From NCBI GenBank assembly GCA_021776235.1, contig JAJFGG010000090.1, forward strand, positions 1 to 64,000: 64,000 bases of DNA, written 5' to 3'. The stretch comes from Alphaproteobacteria bacterium. GTDB lineage: Bacteria > Pseudomonadota > Alphaproteobacteria > GCA-2731375. Position 1 is the first letter of the stretch, and each line of letters starts with the position of its first letter. The position numbers and the translations under genes were made by a program. Shown here piece after piece: positions 34,442 through 44,215 of this stretch. Below the pieces are notes generated by a model that was given only the letters and a program-made list of their open reading frames with translations, was not told where the DNA came from and did no database searches.

Positions 34442-35632
34442 ATGAACGAACACAGAGGCAAAATTGACAAGATCGCCGGCTGGCAGTCGGAATTGACCGA
34501 AATCCGGCGCGATATACACGCCCATCCGGAGCTGGGTTTCGAGGAGAACCGGACCTCGGACATCGTGGCGGAAAAACTGGCTTCCTATGGCTGTGAAGTG
34601 CACCGAGGCCTGGGCAAGACCGGCGTGGTGGGCACCCTGCGGGTTGGCAACTCCACGCGCTCGGTCGGTCTGCGGGCCGACATGGACGCCCTGCCCATAT
34701 TGGAAGCCAACAGCTTTGCCCACCGCTCCACCCATGACGGCAAGATGCATGCCTGTGGTCACGACGGCCACACCACCATGTTGCTGGGCGCGGCCCGGTA
34801 CCTGGCGGAAACCATGAATTTCGACGGCCAGGTGCATCTGATATTCCAACCAGCCGAGGAAGGCATCGGCGGCGCCTCGGCCATGATCAAGGATGGCCTG
34901 TTCGAGCAGTTCCCCTGCGATGTCATTTACGGCATGCACAACCGCCCCAGCCTGGAGGTTGGCAAGTTCGCGGTGCGCCCGGGCCCGATGATGGCGGGCG
35001 GCGGATTTTTCGATATTCATATTGAAGGGGTCGGGGCCCATGGCGCCCGCCCGGAAAGCGGCGTCGATCCGGTGATCGTGGCCGCCCACATGGTTACCGC
35101 CCTGCAGACCATTGTCTCGCGAAACCTCTCGCCGCTGCAATCGGCGGTGCTTTCGATCACGCAAATTCATGCCGGCGATGCCTACAATGTGATCCCGCAA
35201 AAGGCCCGCATCGCCGGCACGGTCCGCAGTTTCACCGACGCGGCGATGGACATGGTCGAAGCGAACATGCGCCGCATCGCCGAAGGGGTCGCCGCCAGTT
35301 TCGGGGCGCAGATCGAGGTTGATTTCCGGCTGCTGTTCGCCCCCACCGTCAACACACCCAGCGAAGCCGACTTCGTCGCGGACATCGCGGCGGAACTGGT
35401 GGGTGAGGAAAATGTCGACCGCAACGGCCCCCTGATCATGGCCTCGGAGGACTTCTCGTACATGCTGCGCGAGGTGCCCGGCGCTTATTTCAATATCGGC
35501 AATGGCGGCACCGGGGAACCGGGCGGCTGCGAAGTGCACAACCCCGGCTATGACTTCAACGATGAAGCCCTGACCCTGGGTGCCACGGCCTTTGTCAAAT
35601 TGGTGGAGGCCCGCCTGGCCAAGGATAGCTGA
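34442..35632 (+). CDS. M20 family amidohydrolase (hippurate hydrolase/IAA-amino acid hydrolase type)
   Basis: This 396-residue metal-dependent hydrolase cleaves N-acyl amino acids. Visible residues are IHAHPELGFEE, GLRADMDALPI with the first metal ligands, HACGHDGHTTMLLGAAR with the Cys/His metal pair, FQPAEEGIGGA with the catalytic Glu pair, and ASEDFSYMLREVPGAYFNIG late in the chain. The dimerisation insert spans about 180-300. It starts MNEHRGKIDKIAG, and no strong ribosome site precedes it. It stands alone between COQ9 and phoR. Confidence 0.9.
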   Translation: MNEHRGKIDKIAGWQSELTEIRRDIHAHPELGFEENRTSDIVAEKLASYGCEVHRGLGKTGVVGTLRVGNSTRSVGLRADMDALPILEANSFAHRSTHDGKMHACGHDGHTTMLLGAARYLAETMNFDGQVHLIFQPAEEGIGGASAMIKDGLFEQFPCDVIYGMHNRPSLEVGKFAVRPGPMMAGGGFFDIHIEGVGAHGARPESGVDPVIVAAHMVTALQTIVSRNLSPLQSAVLSITQIHAGDAYNVIPQKARIAGTVRSFTDAAMDMVEANMRRIAEGVAASFGAQIEVDFRLLFAPTVNTPSEADFVADIAAELVGEENVDRNGPLIMASEDFSYMLREVPGAYFNIGNGGTGEPGGCEVHNPGYDFNDEALTLGATAFVKLVEARLAKDS

Positions 35633-35693
35633 CACGGCCCCGGCCGCCCCAGGGGCGTGGCAACGGCCGTTGTTCTGAACGGAGCCGGTGATT

Positions 35694-36740
35694 ATGGATG
35701 CGAACACCAGCGCCTTGTTGGACGCTCTGACAGATCCGGCTATCCTAGTTGATAGCGAACGCCGAACGGTGGCCGCGAACAAAGCAGCCCGCGAGTTGTT
35801 CGGTACGTTTGTACCCGGCAGCGATTTATCGATGATGTTGCGTCATCCGGCGGCACTCGACGCCGTAGATGCGGTGCTGGCCGGTGCGCCCTTTTCCGAT
35901 GCAACCATTACCCAGGCCTCGCCTATCCAACTGGTCTTTGAATTACATGTCGCTGTCTTGCCGTCGATTAACGGTGACGGCGCGCGGGTCTTCTGCCTTT
36001 TGCGTGACGTGACGGTGGCGCGGGAAGCCGAGCGTATGCGCGCCGACTTCGTCGCCAATGTTAGCCACGAGCTGCGCTCGCCACTATCCTCGCTGATGGG
36101 ATTTATCGAGACCTTGCAAGGGCCGGCCCGTGAAGATGCCGAGGCGCGGGAGCGGTTCCTGGGCATCATGGCCGGGGAGGCAAAACGTATGGCCCGCCTT
36201 GTCAATGATCTGTTGTCTCTCTCCCGTGTGGAGTCCGGTGAACATATTCCGCCCACAGGCTCCGTCGACCTTTCCAAGTTGTTGGCTGAGATACTAAGAA
36301 CCGTAGCTGCGCGGGCGGAGACGAAGGCCATGACCGTCAATTTTGACCTCTCCCCCGATCTGCCCCGGGTAATTGGTGATGAGGACGAGCTGACGGAGGT
36401 CTTCCATAATCTCATCGATAATGCGGTCAAGTATGGGCAGGCGGGCTCCCAGCTCGAAATTAAAGCCATGCGCCAGGCCCGCATACCTGATGTCGGCGAT
36501 CCTGGTGTTGCCGTGGCAATCACTAATCTGGGTGAAGTTATTGCACCGGAGCATCTGCCTAGATTGACCGAACGGTTCTACCGTATCGACAAGGGCCGCT
36601 CCCGCGATATGGGCGGGACGGGCCTTGGCCTTGCCATCGTCAAGCATATCGTCAATCACCATCGCGGCCGGCTGACCATCGGCAGCGATGCGGAAGAGGG
36701 CAATACCTTCACCGTATTTCTGCCCTCGCGACTGTCATAA
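35694..36740 (+). CDS. phoR: phosphate regulon sensor histidine kinase PhoR, lacking membrane segments
   Basis: This 348-residue kinase should phosphorylate PhoB when phosphate is scarce. It has an N-terminal PAS-like domain (LTDPAILVDSERRTVAANKA), the HisKA box FVANVSHELRSPLSSLMGFI with the phospho-acceptor His, then an HATPase with FHNLIDNAVKYG (N box) and MGGTGLGLAIVKHIVNHHRG (G2 box). Unlike typical PhoR, no transmembrane helix precedes the PAS, so it must sense from the cytoplasm through a partner such as PstSCAB-PhoU. I chose the ATG at 35694, with GGAG nine bases upstream, over a GTG two codons earlier. The Pho box overlaps its stop codon. Confidence 0.9.
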   Translation: MDANTSALLDALTDPAILVDSERRTVAANKAARELFGTFVPGSDLSMMLRHPAALDAVDAVLAGAPFSDATITQASPIQLVFELHVAVLPSINGDGARVFCLLRDVTVAREAERMRADFVANVSHELRSPLSSLMGFIETLQGPAREDAEARERFLGIMAGEAKRMARLVNDLLSLSRVESGEHIPPTGSVDLSKLLAEILRTVAARAETKAMTVNFDLSPDLPRVIGDEDELTEVFHNLIDNAVKYGQAGSQLEIKAMRQARIPDVGDPGVAVAITNLGEVIAPEHLPRLTERFYRIDKGRSRDMGGTGLGLAIVKHIVNHHRGRLTIGSDAEEGNTFTVFLPSRLS

Positions 36741-36771
36741 AACTGCAATACAAGTGTCATAAAAGGGCAGC
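36732..36771 (+). promoter_or_regulatory. Pho box (PhoB binding site) upstream of pstS
   Basis: Four 7-base direct repeats spaced by four bases read CTGTCAT-AAAA-CTGCAAT-ACAA-GTGTCAT-AAAA-GGGCAGC. The first three match the PhoB consensus CTGTCAT closely, and the fourth is weak. The first repeat includes the phoR stop codon. PhoB bound here would activate pstSCAB-phoU-phoB under phosphate limitation, replacing a normal -35 element. Confidence 0.85.
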
Positions 36772-36843
36772 GTTCACAGGCTAGCTTCAGGACCATGGTG
36801 GATCATCCACCAAGGGTATTTGGAGCACAGGAGAACGCATTTC

Positions 36844-37881
36844 ATGCTCAAGACAACGTTGACGATGGCTACCTTGATAACGGTTGCTATGACATGTACT
36901 GCAAATACGGCGATGGCCCGGGAGCAGCTTCGCATTGTCGGTTCCAGCACGGTCTTTCCCTTCGCCACGGCCGTTGCGGAACGGTTTGGCAAGACCACCG
37001 GTTTCAAGACACCGGTGGTGGAGAGCACCGGTTCCGGCGGCGGCCTGAAGCTTTTCTGCGCCGGCATCGGCACCGGCCACCCGGATATTGCCAACGCCTC
37101 GCGCCGCATCAAGGCTTCCGAAGTCAGCCGTTGCGCCGGGAACGGCGTCGAAAATATTGTCGAGGTCAAGATTGGCTTCGACGGTATCGTCCTGGCCAGT
37201 TCCCGAAAAACGCACCAGATGCCGCTCACCCTGAAACAGCTGTTCCTGGCATTGGCCAGGGATGTGCCTGTTGACGGCAAGCTGGTAGCGAACCCGTTTA
37301 AAGCCTGGAATGAGATCGATCCTTCCCTGCCGGCCAAAAAGATCGAGGTGCTGGGACCGCCGCCGACTTCAGGCACCCGTGATGCTTTCGTCGAGTTGGC
37401 CATGGAAGGTGGGGCGAAGAGTATCCCCATGCTCAAGGCGATGCGGAAGGCCGATAAAAAGCGGTTCAAGGCCGTGGCCCATACCTTGCGCGAGGACGGC
37501 GCCTTTGTTGAGGCCGGTGAGAACGACAATCTGATTGTGCAGAAGCTCGAGGCCAACCCGGACGCTTTCGGCATTTTTGGCTTTAGCTTCCTGGATCAGA
37601 ACGGCGACAAGCTACAGGGCAGCCCGATCGGCAATGTCATGCCCGAGTTTGAGTTGATCGCGGCGGGCAGCTACCCGATCTCACGAACCTTGTATTTCTA
37701 CGTCAAGAAAGCCCACGTGGGCACGGTTCCCGGCTTGCAGGATTATGTCGCCGCGTTCACCGCTGATCAGGCCTGGGGCCCGGACGGATATCTGGCGGAC
37801 AAAGGCTTGATCCCCCTACCGGCGGCAGAGCGCGCCAAGGTGCGCAAGCAGGCTGCCGCGTTGGCGAACCTTTCCATGTGA
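36844..37881 (+). CDS. pstS: phosphate ABC transporter substrate-binding protein PstS
   Basis: This 345-residue periplasmic protein has a signal peptide (MLKTTLTMATLITVAM, cleavage near NTAMA). The mature part begins QLRIVGSSTVFPFATAVAER, the phosphate-binding opening, followed by VVESTGSGGGLKLFCAGIG and HPDIANASRRIKASE. GPPPTSGTRDAFVELA is the second phosphate-contact loop. Length is normal. The ATG at 36844 follows AGGAG by about 10 bases. It is the first gene under the Pho box and should be strongly induced on starvation. Confidence 0.93.
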   Translation: MLKTTLTMATLITVAMTCTANTAMAREQLRIVGSSTVFPFATAVAERFGKTTGFKTPVVESTGSGGGLKLFCAGIGTGHPDIANASRRIKASEVSRCAGNGVENIVEVKIGFDGIVLASSRKTHQMPLTLKQLFLALARDVPVDGKLVANPFKAWNEIDPSLPAKKIEVLGPPPTSGTRDAFVELAMEGGAKSIPMLKAMRKADKKRFKAVAHTLREDGAFVEAGENDNLIVQKLEANPDAFGIFGFSFLDQNGDKLQGSPIGNVMPEFELIAAGSYPISRTLYFYVKKAHVGTVPGLQDYVAAFTADQAWGPDGYLADKGLIPLPAAERAKVRKQAAALANLSM

Positions 37882-37908
37882 TCCGAAGTGGCGTTTTGAG
37901 TCCGGCTG

Positions 37909-39291
37909 ATGTCCCATCTTTTCATCATTATCGCGATCCTGGCCCTGGCCTTGGTTGGCTTTCGCATGGGACGCGGCCGGGCCCTGGCGCTTGTCGGCGG
38001 GCAAGCCCGCCGCCTGAGTTCACTACCGGTATACCATGGCGGCTATATGTTACTTTGTTGTGGTTTGCCGGCGTTGGCGATGGTGATCATCTGGCTGGCA
38101 TTGGAACCGGCGGCGGTCCGCTGGCTGGTGCTTTCCGATCTGCCGGACCTCACGAAGCCTCTGTCCAGCGACCGCCAGGATCTGCTCTATGACAAGATCC
38201 GCGCCTTGGCTTCGCGCGGGACTGGCACAGCCGGGGCCGATAGCTTTCTTGCCGCCGGGGCCAGCCACTTCCAAAGCCTGAAGCAGACGAGTCTTGTCGC
38301 CTTGGCCGTGGCGAGCCTTATGGCCGCCACCGCCGGATTTTGGTTCGCCTGGAGGCGGATTGTGCCCGCATTTCCCGCCCGCGGTGCGGTCGAGTCATGC
38401 ATCCGCATCATACTCATCGCCAGCTCTGCCCTGGCCATATTCACCACTATTGGGATCGTGCTGTCATTACTGTTTGAGACCATCCGGTTCTTTGACAAGG
38501 TACCCATGGCAGATTTCCTGTTCGGGCTGAAATGGAGCCCCCAGACAGCCCTCCGGGCCGACCAGGTGGGTTCCTCCAGTGCCTTTGGCGCGGTGCCGAT
38601 TTTTGCGGGTACCCTGCTGATCAGCCTTATCGCCATGATCGTGGCCGTACCCATTGGCCTGATGTCGGCAATTTTTCTCTCTGAGTACGCAAGCCGGAAT
38701 GCCCGTGCCATCCTCAAACCCATGCTGGAAATTCTGGCGGGCGTGCCAACCGTGGTCTACGGCTTTTTCGCCGCGCTGACCGTGGCACCCCTGGTGCGAG
38801 AAATGGGCGGCCGTATGGGCCTTGATGTCGCCTCAGAGAGCGCTCTGGCGGCCGGCGTGGTGATGGGTATCATGATCATACCTTTCGTCTCATCCCTGTC
38901 CGACGATGTCATCACCGCTGTGCCTGTCACTTTGCGCGAAGGTTCCTATGGTCTGGGCGCCATGAAGTCGGAGACAATCCTGCGCGTTGTCCTGCCGGCG
39001 GCCTTGCCAGGTATTGTTGGCAGCATCCTTTTGGCCATGAGCCGCGCCATCGGCGAAACCATGATCGTGGTTATGGCGGCCGGCCTGGCCGCGAACCTTA
39101 CCGCCAATCCCTTTGCGGCGGTGACGACGGTGACCGTGCAGATCGTAACTTTGCTGGTTGGCGATCAGGAATTCGATAGCGCAAAGACCCTGGCCGCCTT
39201 TGCCTTGGGCCTTGTTCTTTTCGCCATCACCCTGGTGCTCAATATCGTGGCTCTGATGACCGTGCGGAAGTATCGGGAAAAATATGACTGA
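37909..39291 (+). CDS. pstC: phosphate ABC transporter permease PstC (long form)
   Basis: This 460-residue inner-membrane permease has a C-terminal ABC permease domain with six helices. The EAA-like loop reads LREGSYGLGAMKSETILRVV, LPAALPGIVGSILLAMSRAI. About 150 residues precede that domain, with extra hydrophobic segments and a polar loop, longer than the enterobacterial protein (about 320). Long PstC forms are known in alphaproteobacteria. It overlaps pstA by 8 bases. Confidence 0.93.
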   Translation: MSHLFIIIAILALALVGFRMGRGRALALVGGQARRLSSLPVYHGGYMLLCCGLPALAMVIIWLALEPAAVRWLVLSDLPDLTKPLSSDRQDLLYDKIRALASRGTGTAGADSFLAAGASHFQSLKQTSLVALAVASLMAATAGFWFAWRRIVPAFPARGAVESCIRIILIASSALAIFTTIGIVLSLLFETIRFFDKVPMADFLFGLKWSPQTALRADQVGSSSAFGAVPIFAGTLLISLIAMIVAVPIGLMSAIFLSEYASRNARAILKPMLEILAGVPTVVYGFFAALTVAPLVREMGGRMGLDVASESALAAGVVMGIMIIPFVSSLSDDVITAVPVTLREGSYGLGAMKSETILRVVLPAALPGIVGSILLAMSRAIGETMIVVMAAGLAANLTANPFAAVTTVTVQIVTLLVGDQEFDSAKTLAAFALGLVLFAITLVLNIVALMTVRKYREKYD

Positions 39292-40585
39292 TAGTTCCAA
39301 ACCGGACACCGGCATTGGCCATGACAAATTCACCTCGCAACGGCTAAGGCGGCGCCATCGTGCGGAGCGCCGTTTCAGGCTGTATGGCGTCATGGCGGTG
39401 GCGCTGTCGCTATGCTGTCTAACTGCGCTGTTTTCGTCCGTTTTTTCAAAGGCCTACACAATCTTTGGCCAGACGGAAATCGCCCTTGATATTCAGTTCG
39501 ACCAAGCCGTGATCGATCCCAGTGGCAAACGGCAGCGAAAAGCCCTCATCGGCGCCGACTATGGCGCCCTGATCAAGGCCGGCCTGGGCGCCTCCTTTCC
39601 GCAGGTGAGCGGCCGGCGCGATAAGCGGGCTCTACGCCAGCTGGTCAGTTCAGGCGCCGTCTATGAGTTACAGGAACTGGTTTTGCAGGATCCAAACCTG
39701 GTCGACCGGCACAAGCGGGTTTGGCTGGCGGCGGCGGACGATGTTGATATGTACCGCAAAGGCCTGATCGCTGGCGGGGCCCAAGGCAATGGCCGGATCA
39801 GCGCCAAACAGGCCGCCTGGTTGGACGATCTGGCGCGGCGCGGCCAGTTGGAGAGGCATTTCAACTGGCGCTTTTTCACCTCCGGCGATAGCCGCGAGCC
39901 GGAGCAGGCGGGCATTCTTGGCGCCGCCGTCGGCTCTCTTTTGACCCTTCTGATCTGTCTGGCCCTGGCTTTCCCGCTTGGCGTGATGTCCGCGGTCTAT
40001 CTGGAGGAGTTCGCGCCCAGGAACCGCTGGACCGATCTGATCGAGGTCAACATCAACAATCTGGCGGCGGTACCTTCGATTGTTTTCGGACTCTTGGGGC
40101 TATCCGTTCTGCTGGGGACCTTGGCGCTGCCACGGTCCGCCCCCTTGGTTGGCGGTATCGTGCTGGCCCTTATGACCCTGCCCACGGTGATCATCGCTGC
40201 CAGGGCGGCATTACAAGCCGTGCCGCCTTCTATCAGGGAGGCCGCCCTTGGTGTCGGCGCTTCGACCCAACAGGTGGTTTGGCATCATGTCCTGCCGCTG
40301 GCCATGCCAGGTATTTTGACGGGCACGATCATTGGCATGGCCCGTGCTTTGGGTGAAACGGCACCTTTGCTGATGATTGGCATGGTCGCCTTCATTGTCG
40401 ATATTCCAACCGGACCGACCGATCCTGCGACGGTATTGCCGGTGCAGATCTTTCTTTGGGCCGATGCCCCTGAACGCGCCTTTGCCGAACGCGCGGCGGC
40501 GGCAATCATTGTGCTGTTGGCATTCTTGATCACCATGAATCTGGGCGCCGTTCTATTGCGACGCCGTTTCGAACAACGTTGGTAA
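39284..40585 (+). CDS. pstA: phosphate ABC transporter permease PstA (with N-terminal DUF3333-like extension)
   Basis: This 433-residue permease has one hydrophobic segment near residues 35-58 and a large periplasmic region of about 150 residues that fits the DUF3333 extension. The permease core follows, with [40 protein letters not shown] as the ATPase-contact loop. It overlaps pstC and is followed by pstB after 11 bases. The extra domain may contact PstS or sense the periplasm. Confidence 0.92.
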   Translation: MTDSSKPDTGIGHDKFTSQRLRRRHRAERRFRLYGVMAVALSLCCLTALFSSVFSKAYTIFGQTEIALDIQFDQAVIDPSGKRQRKALIGADYGALIKAGLGASFPQVSGRRDKRALRQLVSSGAVYELQELVLQDPNLVDRHKRVWLAAADDVDMYRKGLIAGGAQGNGRISAKQAAWLDDLARRGQLERHFNWRFFTSGDSREPEQAGILGAAVGSLLTLLICLALAFPLGVMSAVYLEEFAPRNRWTDLIEVNINNLAAVPSIVFGLLGLSVLLGTLALPRSAPLVGGIVLALMTLPTVIIAARAALQAVPPSIREAALGVGASTQQVVWHHVLPLAMPGILTGTIIGMARALGETAPLLMIGMVAFIVDIPTGPTDPATVLPVQIFLWADAPERAFAERAAAAIIVLLAFLITMNLGAVLLRRRFEQRW

Positions 40586-40596
40586 GGAAGAACAGT

Positions 40597-41412
40597 ATGA
40601 GCCTGAACGCTCTCAATATGCGGACTGATACAGACCCGATGGCCACTGCAAACATTGCCGCGAAAATCCGGGCTGTTGGCGTCGATGTCCATTACCATGA
40701 CAAGCAGGCTCTGTTTCAGGTCGACCTCACCATTCCGGCAAACACCGTCACCGCCCTGATCGGGCCATCCGGTTGCGGCAAGAGCACATTTCTCCGTTGC
40801 CTCAACCGCATGAACGATATTATCGACGGTTGCCGCATCTCCGGCGCCCTCACCCTTGACGGCAGGGATCTTTATGCCCCTGACATCGATGTGGTGGCGC
40901 TCCGCGCCAGGGTCGGAATGGTCTTTCAAAAACCTAATCCGTTTCCCAAATCGATTTATGAGAATGTCGCCTTCGGGCCGCACATTCATGGCCTGGCCGA
41001 TGACCGGGCGGCGCTGGATCATATCGTCGAAACCAGCCTGCGGCGGGCCGGCTTGTTTGACGAAGTCAGCGACCGCCTGCATGATACGGCCACCTCGTTA
41101 TCGGGCGGCCAGCAGCAACGCCTTTGTATCGCCCGCGCCATCGCCGTGGAGCCGGAAGTGATCTTGATGGACGAACCCTGTTCGGCCCTCGACCCCATCG
41201 CCACCGCCAAGGTGGAGGAATTGATCGACGAGCTGCGGCAGCGCTATACCATCGTCATCGTGACCCATTCCATGCAACAGGCGGCGCGGGTCTCGCAAAG
41301 GACGGCATTTTTTCATTTGGGAGAAGTGGTGGAAGACGGGGAAACGGCGCAAATCTTTACCGATCCCCGTGACGAACGGACCCAGGCCTATATAACCGGC
41401 CGTATCGGTTGA
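40597..41412 (+). CDS. pstB: phosphate ABC transporter ATP-binding protein PstB
   Basis: This 271-residue ATPase has Walker [10 protein letters not shown], the Q loop [19 protein letters not shown], signature [16 protein letters not shown], Walker [14 protein letters not shown] and the switch His in [15 protein letters not shown]. All are intact. The start is the ATG at 40597 ([10 protein letters not shown]) after AAGGAAG. It powers PstCA and also takes part in signalling phosphate status to PhoR with PhoU. Confidence 0.96.
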   Translation: MSLNALNMRTDTDPMATANIAAKIRAVGVDVHYHDKQALFQVDLTIPANTVTALIGPSGCGKSTFLRCLNRMNDIIDGCRISGALTLDGRDLYAPDIDVVALRARVGMVFQKPNPFPKSIYENVAFGPHIHGLADDRAALDHIVETSLRRAGLFDEVSDRLHDTATSLSGGQQQRLCIARAIAVEPEVILMDEPCSALDPIATAKVEELIDELRQRYTIVIVTHSMQQAARVSQRTAFFHLGEVVEDGETAQIFTDPRDERTQAYITGRIG

Positions 41413-41429
41413 CGGGAAAGAGAAGAGAC

Positions 41430-42161
41430 ATGGAAACCGAACATATTGTTAAATCCTTCGACGAGGAATTGCAGAAGCTCGATAACATGGTGGTGGAAAT
41501 GGGCGGCCTGGCCGAAGCCCAGTTGGCCGACGCCATAGCCGCCCTGGTGCGCCGGGATGTGGCGTTGGCCGCCCGCGTGGTCGAGCAGGACCGGCGTATC
41601 GACGCCATCGAGGCAGAGATCCACGGCTTTGTCTTGCGTCTGTTGGCGACACGCCAGCCCGTCGCGGTGGACCTGCGCATCATCCTTGCCTCGCTAAAGA
41701 TATCGTCCAGCCTGGAACGGATCGGTGATTACGCCAAGAACATCGCGAAACGGACCACGACCATCGCCAAGGTTCCGGCCATGGGCGGCACGGCCCAATC
41801 CATCGCCCGCATGACCGGCGTGGTGCAGGGCATGATCAAGAATGTGCTGGATGCCTACATCGGGCGTGACGTGGACATGGCGGCGGATGTCCGCGCCCGT
41901 GACGAGGAAGTGGACCAGATGCACAGCGGTCTCTTTCGCGAGTTGTTGACATATATGATGGAAGACCCCCGCAACATCACACCGGCGACCCATCTGTTAT
42001 TCACCGCCAAGAATGCGGAACGGATCGGCGATCATGTGACCGGGATTGCCGAACAGGTTCATTTCATGGTCGCGGGAGAGCTGCCGGGGGACCTGCGCCG
42101 CAAAGGCGATACGACCAGCTTCGCGGTTGTCGAAGCCGGCGAACTGCGGGATGACGGGTAA
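41430..42161 (+). CDS. phoU: phosphate signalling regulator PhoU
   Basis: This 243-residue protein is two three-helix bundles with metal-binding acidic motifs. Typical sequence is HIVKSFDEELQKLDNMVVEM, MGGLAEAQLADAIAAL, then RIGDYAKNIAKRT in the first half and AERIGDHVTGIAEQVHFM in the second. PhoU links PstB activity to PhoR and keeps the regulon off in phosphate excess. With a soluble PhoR here, direct PhoU contact is particularly likely. It starts after GAGAAGAGAC. Confidence 0.95.
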   Translation: METEHIVKSFDEELQKLDNMVVEMGGLAEAQLADAIAALVRRDVALAARVVEQDRRIDAIEAEIHGFVLRLLATRQPVAVDLRIILASLKISSSLERIGDYAKNIAKRTTTIAKVPAMGGTAQSIARMTGVVQGMIKNVLDAYIGRDVDMAADVRARDEEVDQMHSGLFRELLTYMMEDPRNITPATHLLFTAKNAERIGDHVTGIAEQVHFMVAGELPGDLRRKGDTTSFAVVEAGELRDDG

Positions 42162-42166
42162 AAATT

Positions 42167-42859
42167 GTGAGCCGGGCGCTGATTTATATTGTCGAGGACG
42201 AACCGGCCCAGGTGGAAATGCTATCGTACAATCTGGAAACGGAAGGTTTTCGGACCGTGATCGCCGAAAATGGCGAGCGCGCCTTGCTATTGGTTGAAGA
42301 AACCGTACCGGATCTGATCATCCTGGACTGGATGCTGCCGGATCTCTCCGGTATCGAGGTTTGCCGGCGCCTGAGAGCCACGGCCGAAACCAAGCGCCTT
42401 CCCATTATCATGCTAACCGCCCGTGGCGAAGAGGCCGACCGGGTCAGGGGCCTGGAAACCGGGGCCGACGACTATGTCGTCAAACCCTATTCCCCGGCCG
42501 AGATGGTGGCGCGGGTTCGCGCCCTGTTGCGCCGGAGCAGCCCGGCGTTGGGCGATGATATCATGGAATATGCGGGCATCGCCGTGGATCCAGCGCAACA
42601 CAAGGTCACGCGGCTGGGACAGGCCATACATCTGGGACCGACGGAGTACCGCCTTCTGTTGACCTTGATGGAACGTCCAGGCCGGGTGCTTTCCCGAGGG
42701 CAGCTTTTGGACCTGGTCTGGGGTCAGGAGGTTTACGTCGAAGACCGGACCGTGGACGTCCATATCCGTCGTTTAAGAAAAGCCCTGGATCTGGCCGGAA
42801 CAAAAGACCCGATCCGCACCATCCGTGGCACCGGCTATGCCCTCAACACCGACGATTGA
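42167..42859 (+). CDS. phoB: phosphate response regulator PhoB
   Basis: This 230-residue OmpR-type regulator has a receiver domain with acidic pair EDE, phospho-acceptor Asp in LIILDWMLPDLSG, conserved Thr in IIMLTARGE and Lys in YVVKPYSP. A winged-helix domain follows (LGPTEYRLLLTLMERPGRVL, VDVHIRRLRKALD, IRTIRGTGYAL). It starts at a GTG five bases after phoU's stop. It binds the Pho box upstream of pstS, so it is autoregulated as the last gene of that operon. Confidence 0.96.
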   Translation: MSRALIYIVEDEPAQVEMLSYNLETEGFRTVIAENGERALLLVEETVPDLIILDWMLPDLSGIEVCRRLRATAETKRLPIIMLTARGEEADRVRGLETGADDYVVKPYSPAEMVARVRALLRRSSPALGDDIMEYAGIAVDPAQHKVTRLGQAIHLGPTEYRLLLTLMERPGRVLSRGQLLDLVWGQEVYVEDRTVDVHIRRLRKALDLAGTKDPIRTIRGTGYALNTDD

Positions 42860-43168
42860 GCGTCTCAAGAACCCTGCGCCGCTGTTCTGCTTCGCCGTCT
42901 GCAATCGCTTTTGCCTGATGCCCGAATGATGGATTGATAGGTCGCCAGGCGCGGTGCCAGCCCTATTTCATTCCACCTTGCCGGTTGTCTTTCAAATACG
43001 ATTCCGGCGCTGCTATGGATTATGGCAAACTGGACAAGACATGAATGATCGGCCATGCTTTCTCGCGAGGCGTGTTACATCACCAATTTGGCGGCCAGTT
43101 TGTTCGAGCTTCAGAACTGTTGCCGAGAGACGCATAGCCACGTCTCCAATAAATTTGGGAGGTCAATG
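42860..43168. other. intergenic region before the second TRAP operon
   Basis: About 309 bases between phoB and the dctP-type gene. The frame of the TRAP gene is open back to 43055, but that part is not signal-peptide-like. GGGAGG at 43157-43162 marks the true start. I see no hairpin with a T-run after phoB and no other clear site. Confidence 0.5.
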
Positions 43169-44197
43169 ATGCACTATTCAATCCGAAGTTTGTTACAGAG
43201 TTCCATCCTTGTCATTTTGTCTTTCTGCATCAGCTCCGTTGCCTGGGGCGAAGCGGAGTTCAAGCTGAGATGGGGCCATTATTTGGGTAAGGGCCCGTTC
43301 CTTGAAGTGGAGCAGGATTTCGCGAAAAAAATCGAGCAACGCACCAACGGCCGGGTAAAAATCGACATCACCTATGCCGGTGGGCTTGGCAAGGGCAACG
43401 AGGTCATGACCCTGGCCGGCCGGGGCGCCATCGATATAGCAGCGGCCCCGCCCAGCTATTACGCGGAACAACTGCTGTACTGGAAAGTCTTCCAGATGCC
43501 GTTCATTTTCTCTTCGCCGGAACAGGCCATGGATGTGCTGGCCAAGTCCATGGAGGAGTTTCCCGTTTACAGGGAAGAGATGGACAAGATGAATGTCATC
43601 TGGTTGTTCCAGCAGCCCCTTGGCGTTTATTTTCTGACCGGTCCAGGCGCCAATTGCGACACCATTGCCGGTCTGAAGGGCAAGAAACTCCGTAGTTTCG
43701 GAAGCTCCGTGCCGAAGGCCCATGCAGCCATTGGTGCCGTGCCGGTATCGGTCCGCCCGGTCGAGGTCTATGAGGCTCTGCAGCGGGGAACTATCGACTA
43801 TTCGTTCCTCAACGCCGGCAATATCCAACAATACAAACTGTTCGAGCCGGGCAAGTACAGTTGCGGCCCGATCATGGCGATCACCGGCCACAACATCGTG
43901 ATCGGCAAAAAAGCATGGAACAGGTTGCCCAAGGATATTCAGGAAATCTTCATCGATCAGGGCAAAAAGTCCCATGCGCAATACCTTGCCTGGCTATCCG
44001 CCTTTGAAAGCAACGCCGTGGACAGCATTACCCAGGCCGGCGGCGTGGTGAAGGATTTCCCGAGTTCGGAACTGAACAAGTGGAAAGCGGCGGCACCCGA
44101 TGTCCTGGCCGTATGGGTCAAGGATATGGAAGCACGCGGCAAGGGCGCCATGGCGGCCAAGGTCGCCAAGCGTTGGAAAGAACTGACCGGAAAATAG
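43169..44197 (+). CDS. dctP: TRAP transporter substrate-binding protein (second system)
   Basis: This 342-residue periplasmic binding protein has a signal peptide (LLQSSILVILSFCISSVAWG, cleavage before EAEFKLRWGH). Family blocks include YAGGLGKGNEVMTLAGRGAI and the ligand-site arginine region LKGKKLRSFGSSVPKAHAAI, then VEVYEALQRGTIDYSFLNAG. GGGAGG lies six bases before the ATG at 43169; another ATG directly precedes it. It differs clearly from the binding protein at 6845-7855, so the two transporters take different ligands. Confidence 0.92.
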   Translation: MHYSIRSLLQSSILVILSFCISSVAWGEAEFKLRWGHYLGKGPFLEVEQDFAKKIEQRTNGRVKIDITYAGGLGKGNEVMTLAGRGAIDIAAAPPSYYAEQLLYWKVFQMPFIFSSPEQAMDVLAKSMEEFPVYREEMDKMNVIWLFQQPLGVYFLTGPGANCDTIAGLKGKKLRSFGSSVPKAHAAIGAVPVSVRPVEVYEALQRGTIDYSFLNAGNIQQYKLFEPGKYSCGPIMAITGHNIVIGKKAWNRLPKDIQEIFIDQGKKSHAQYLAWLSAFESNAVDSITQAGGVVKDFPSSELNKWKAAAPDVLAVWVKDMEARGKGAMAAKVAKRWKELTGK

Positions 44198-44215
44198 AGC
44201 GGTTGGTTTCGCTAC

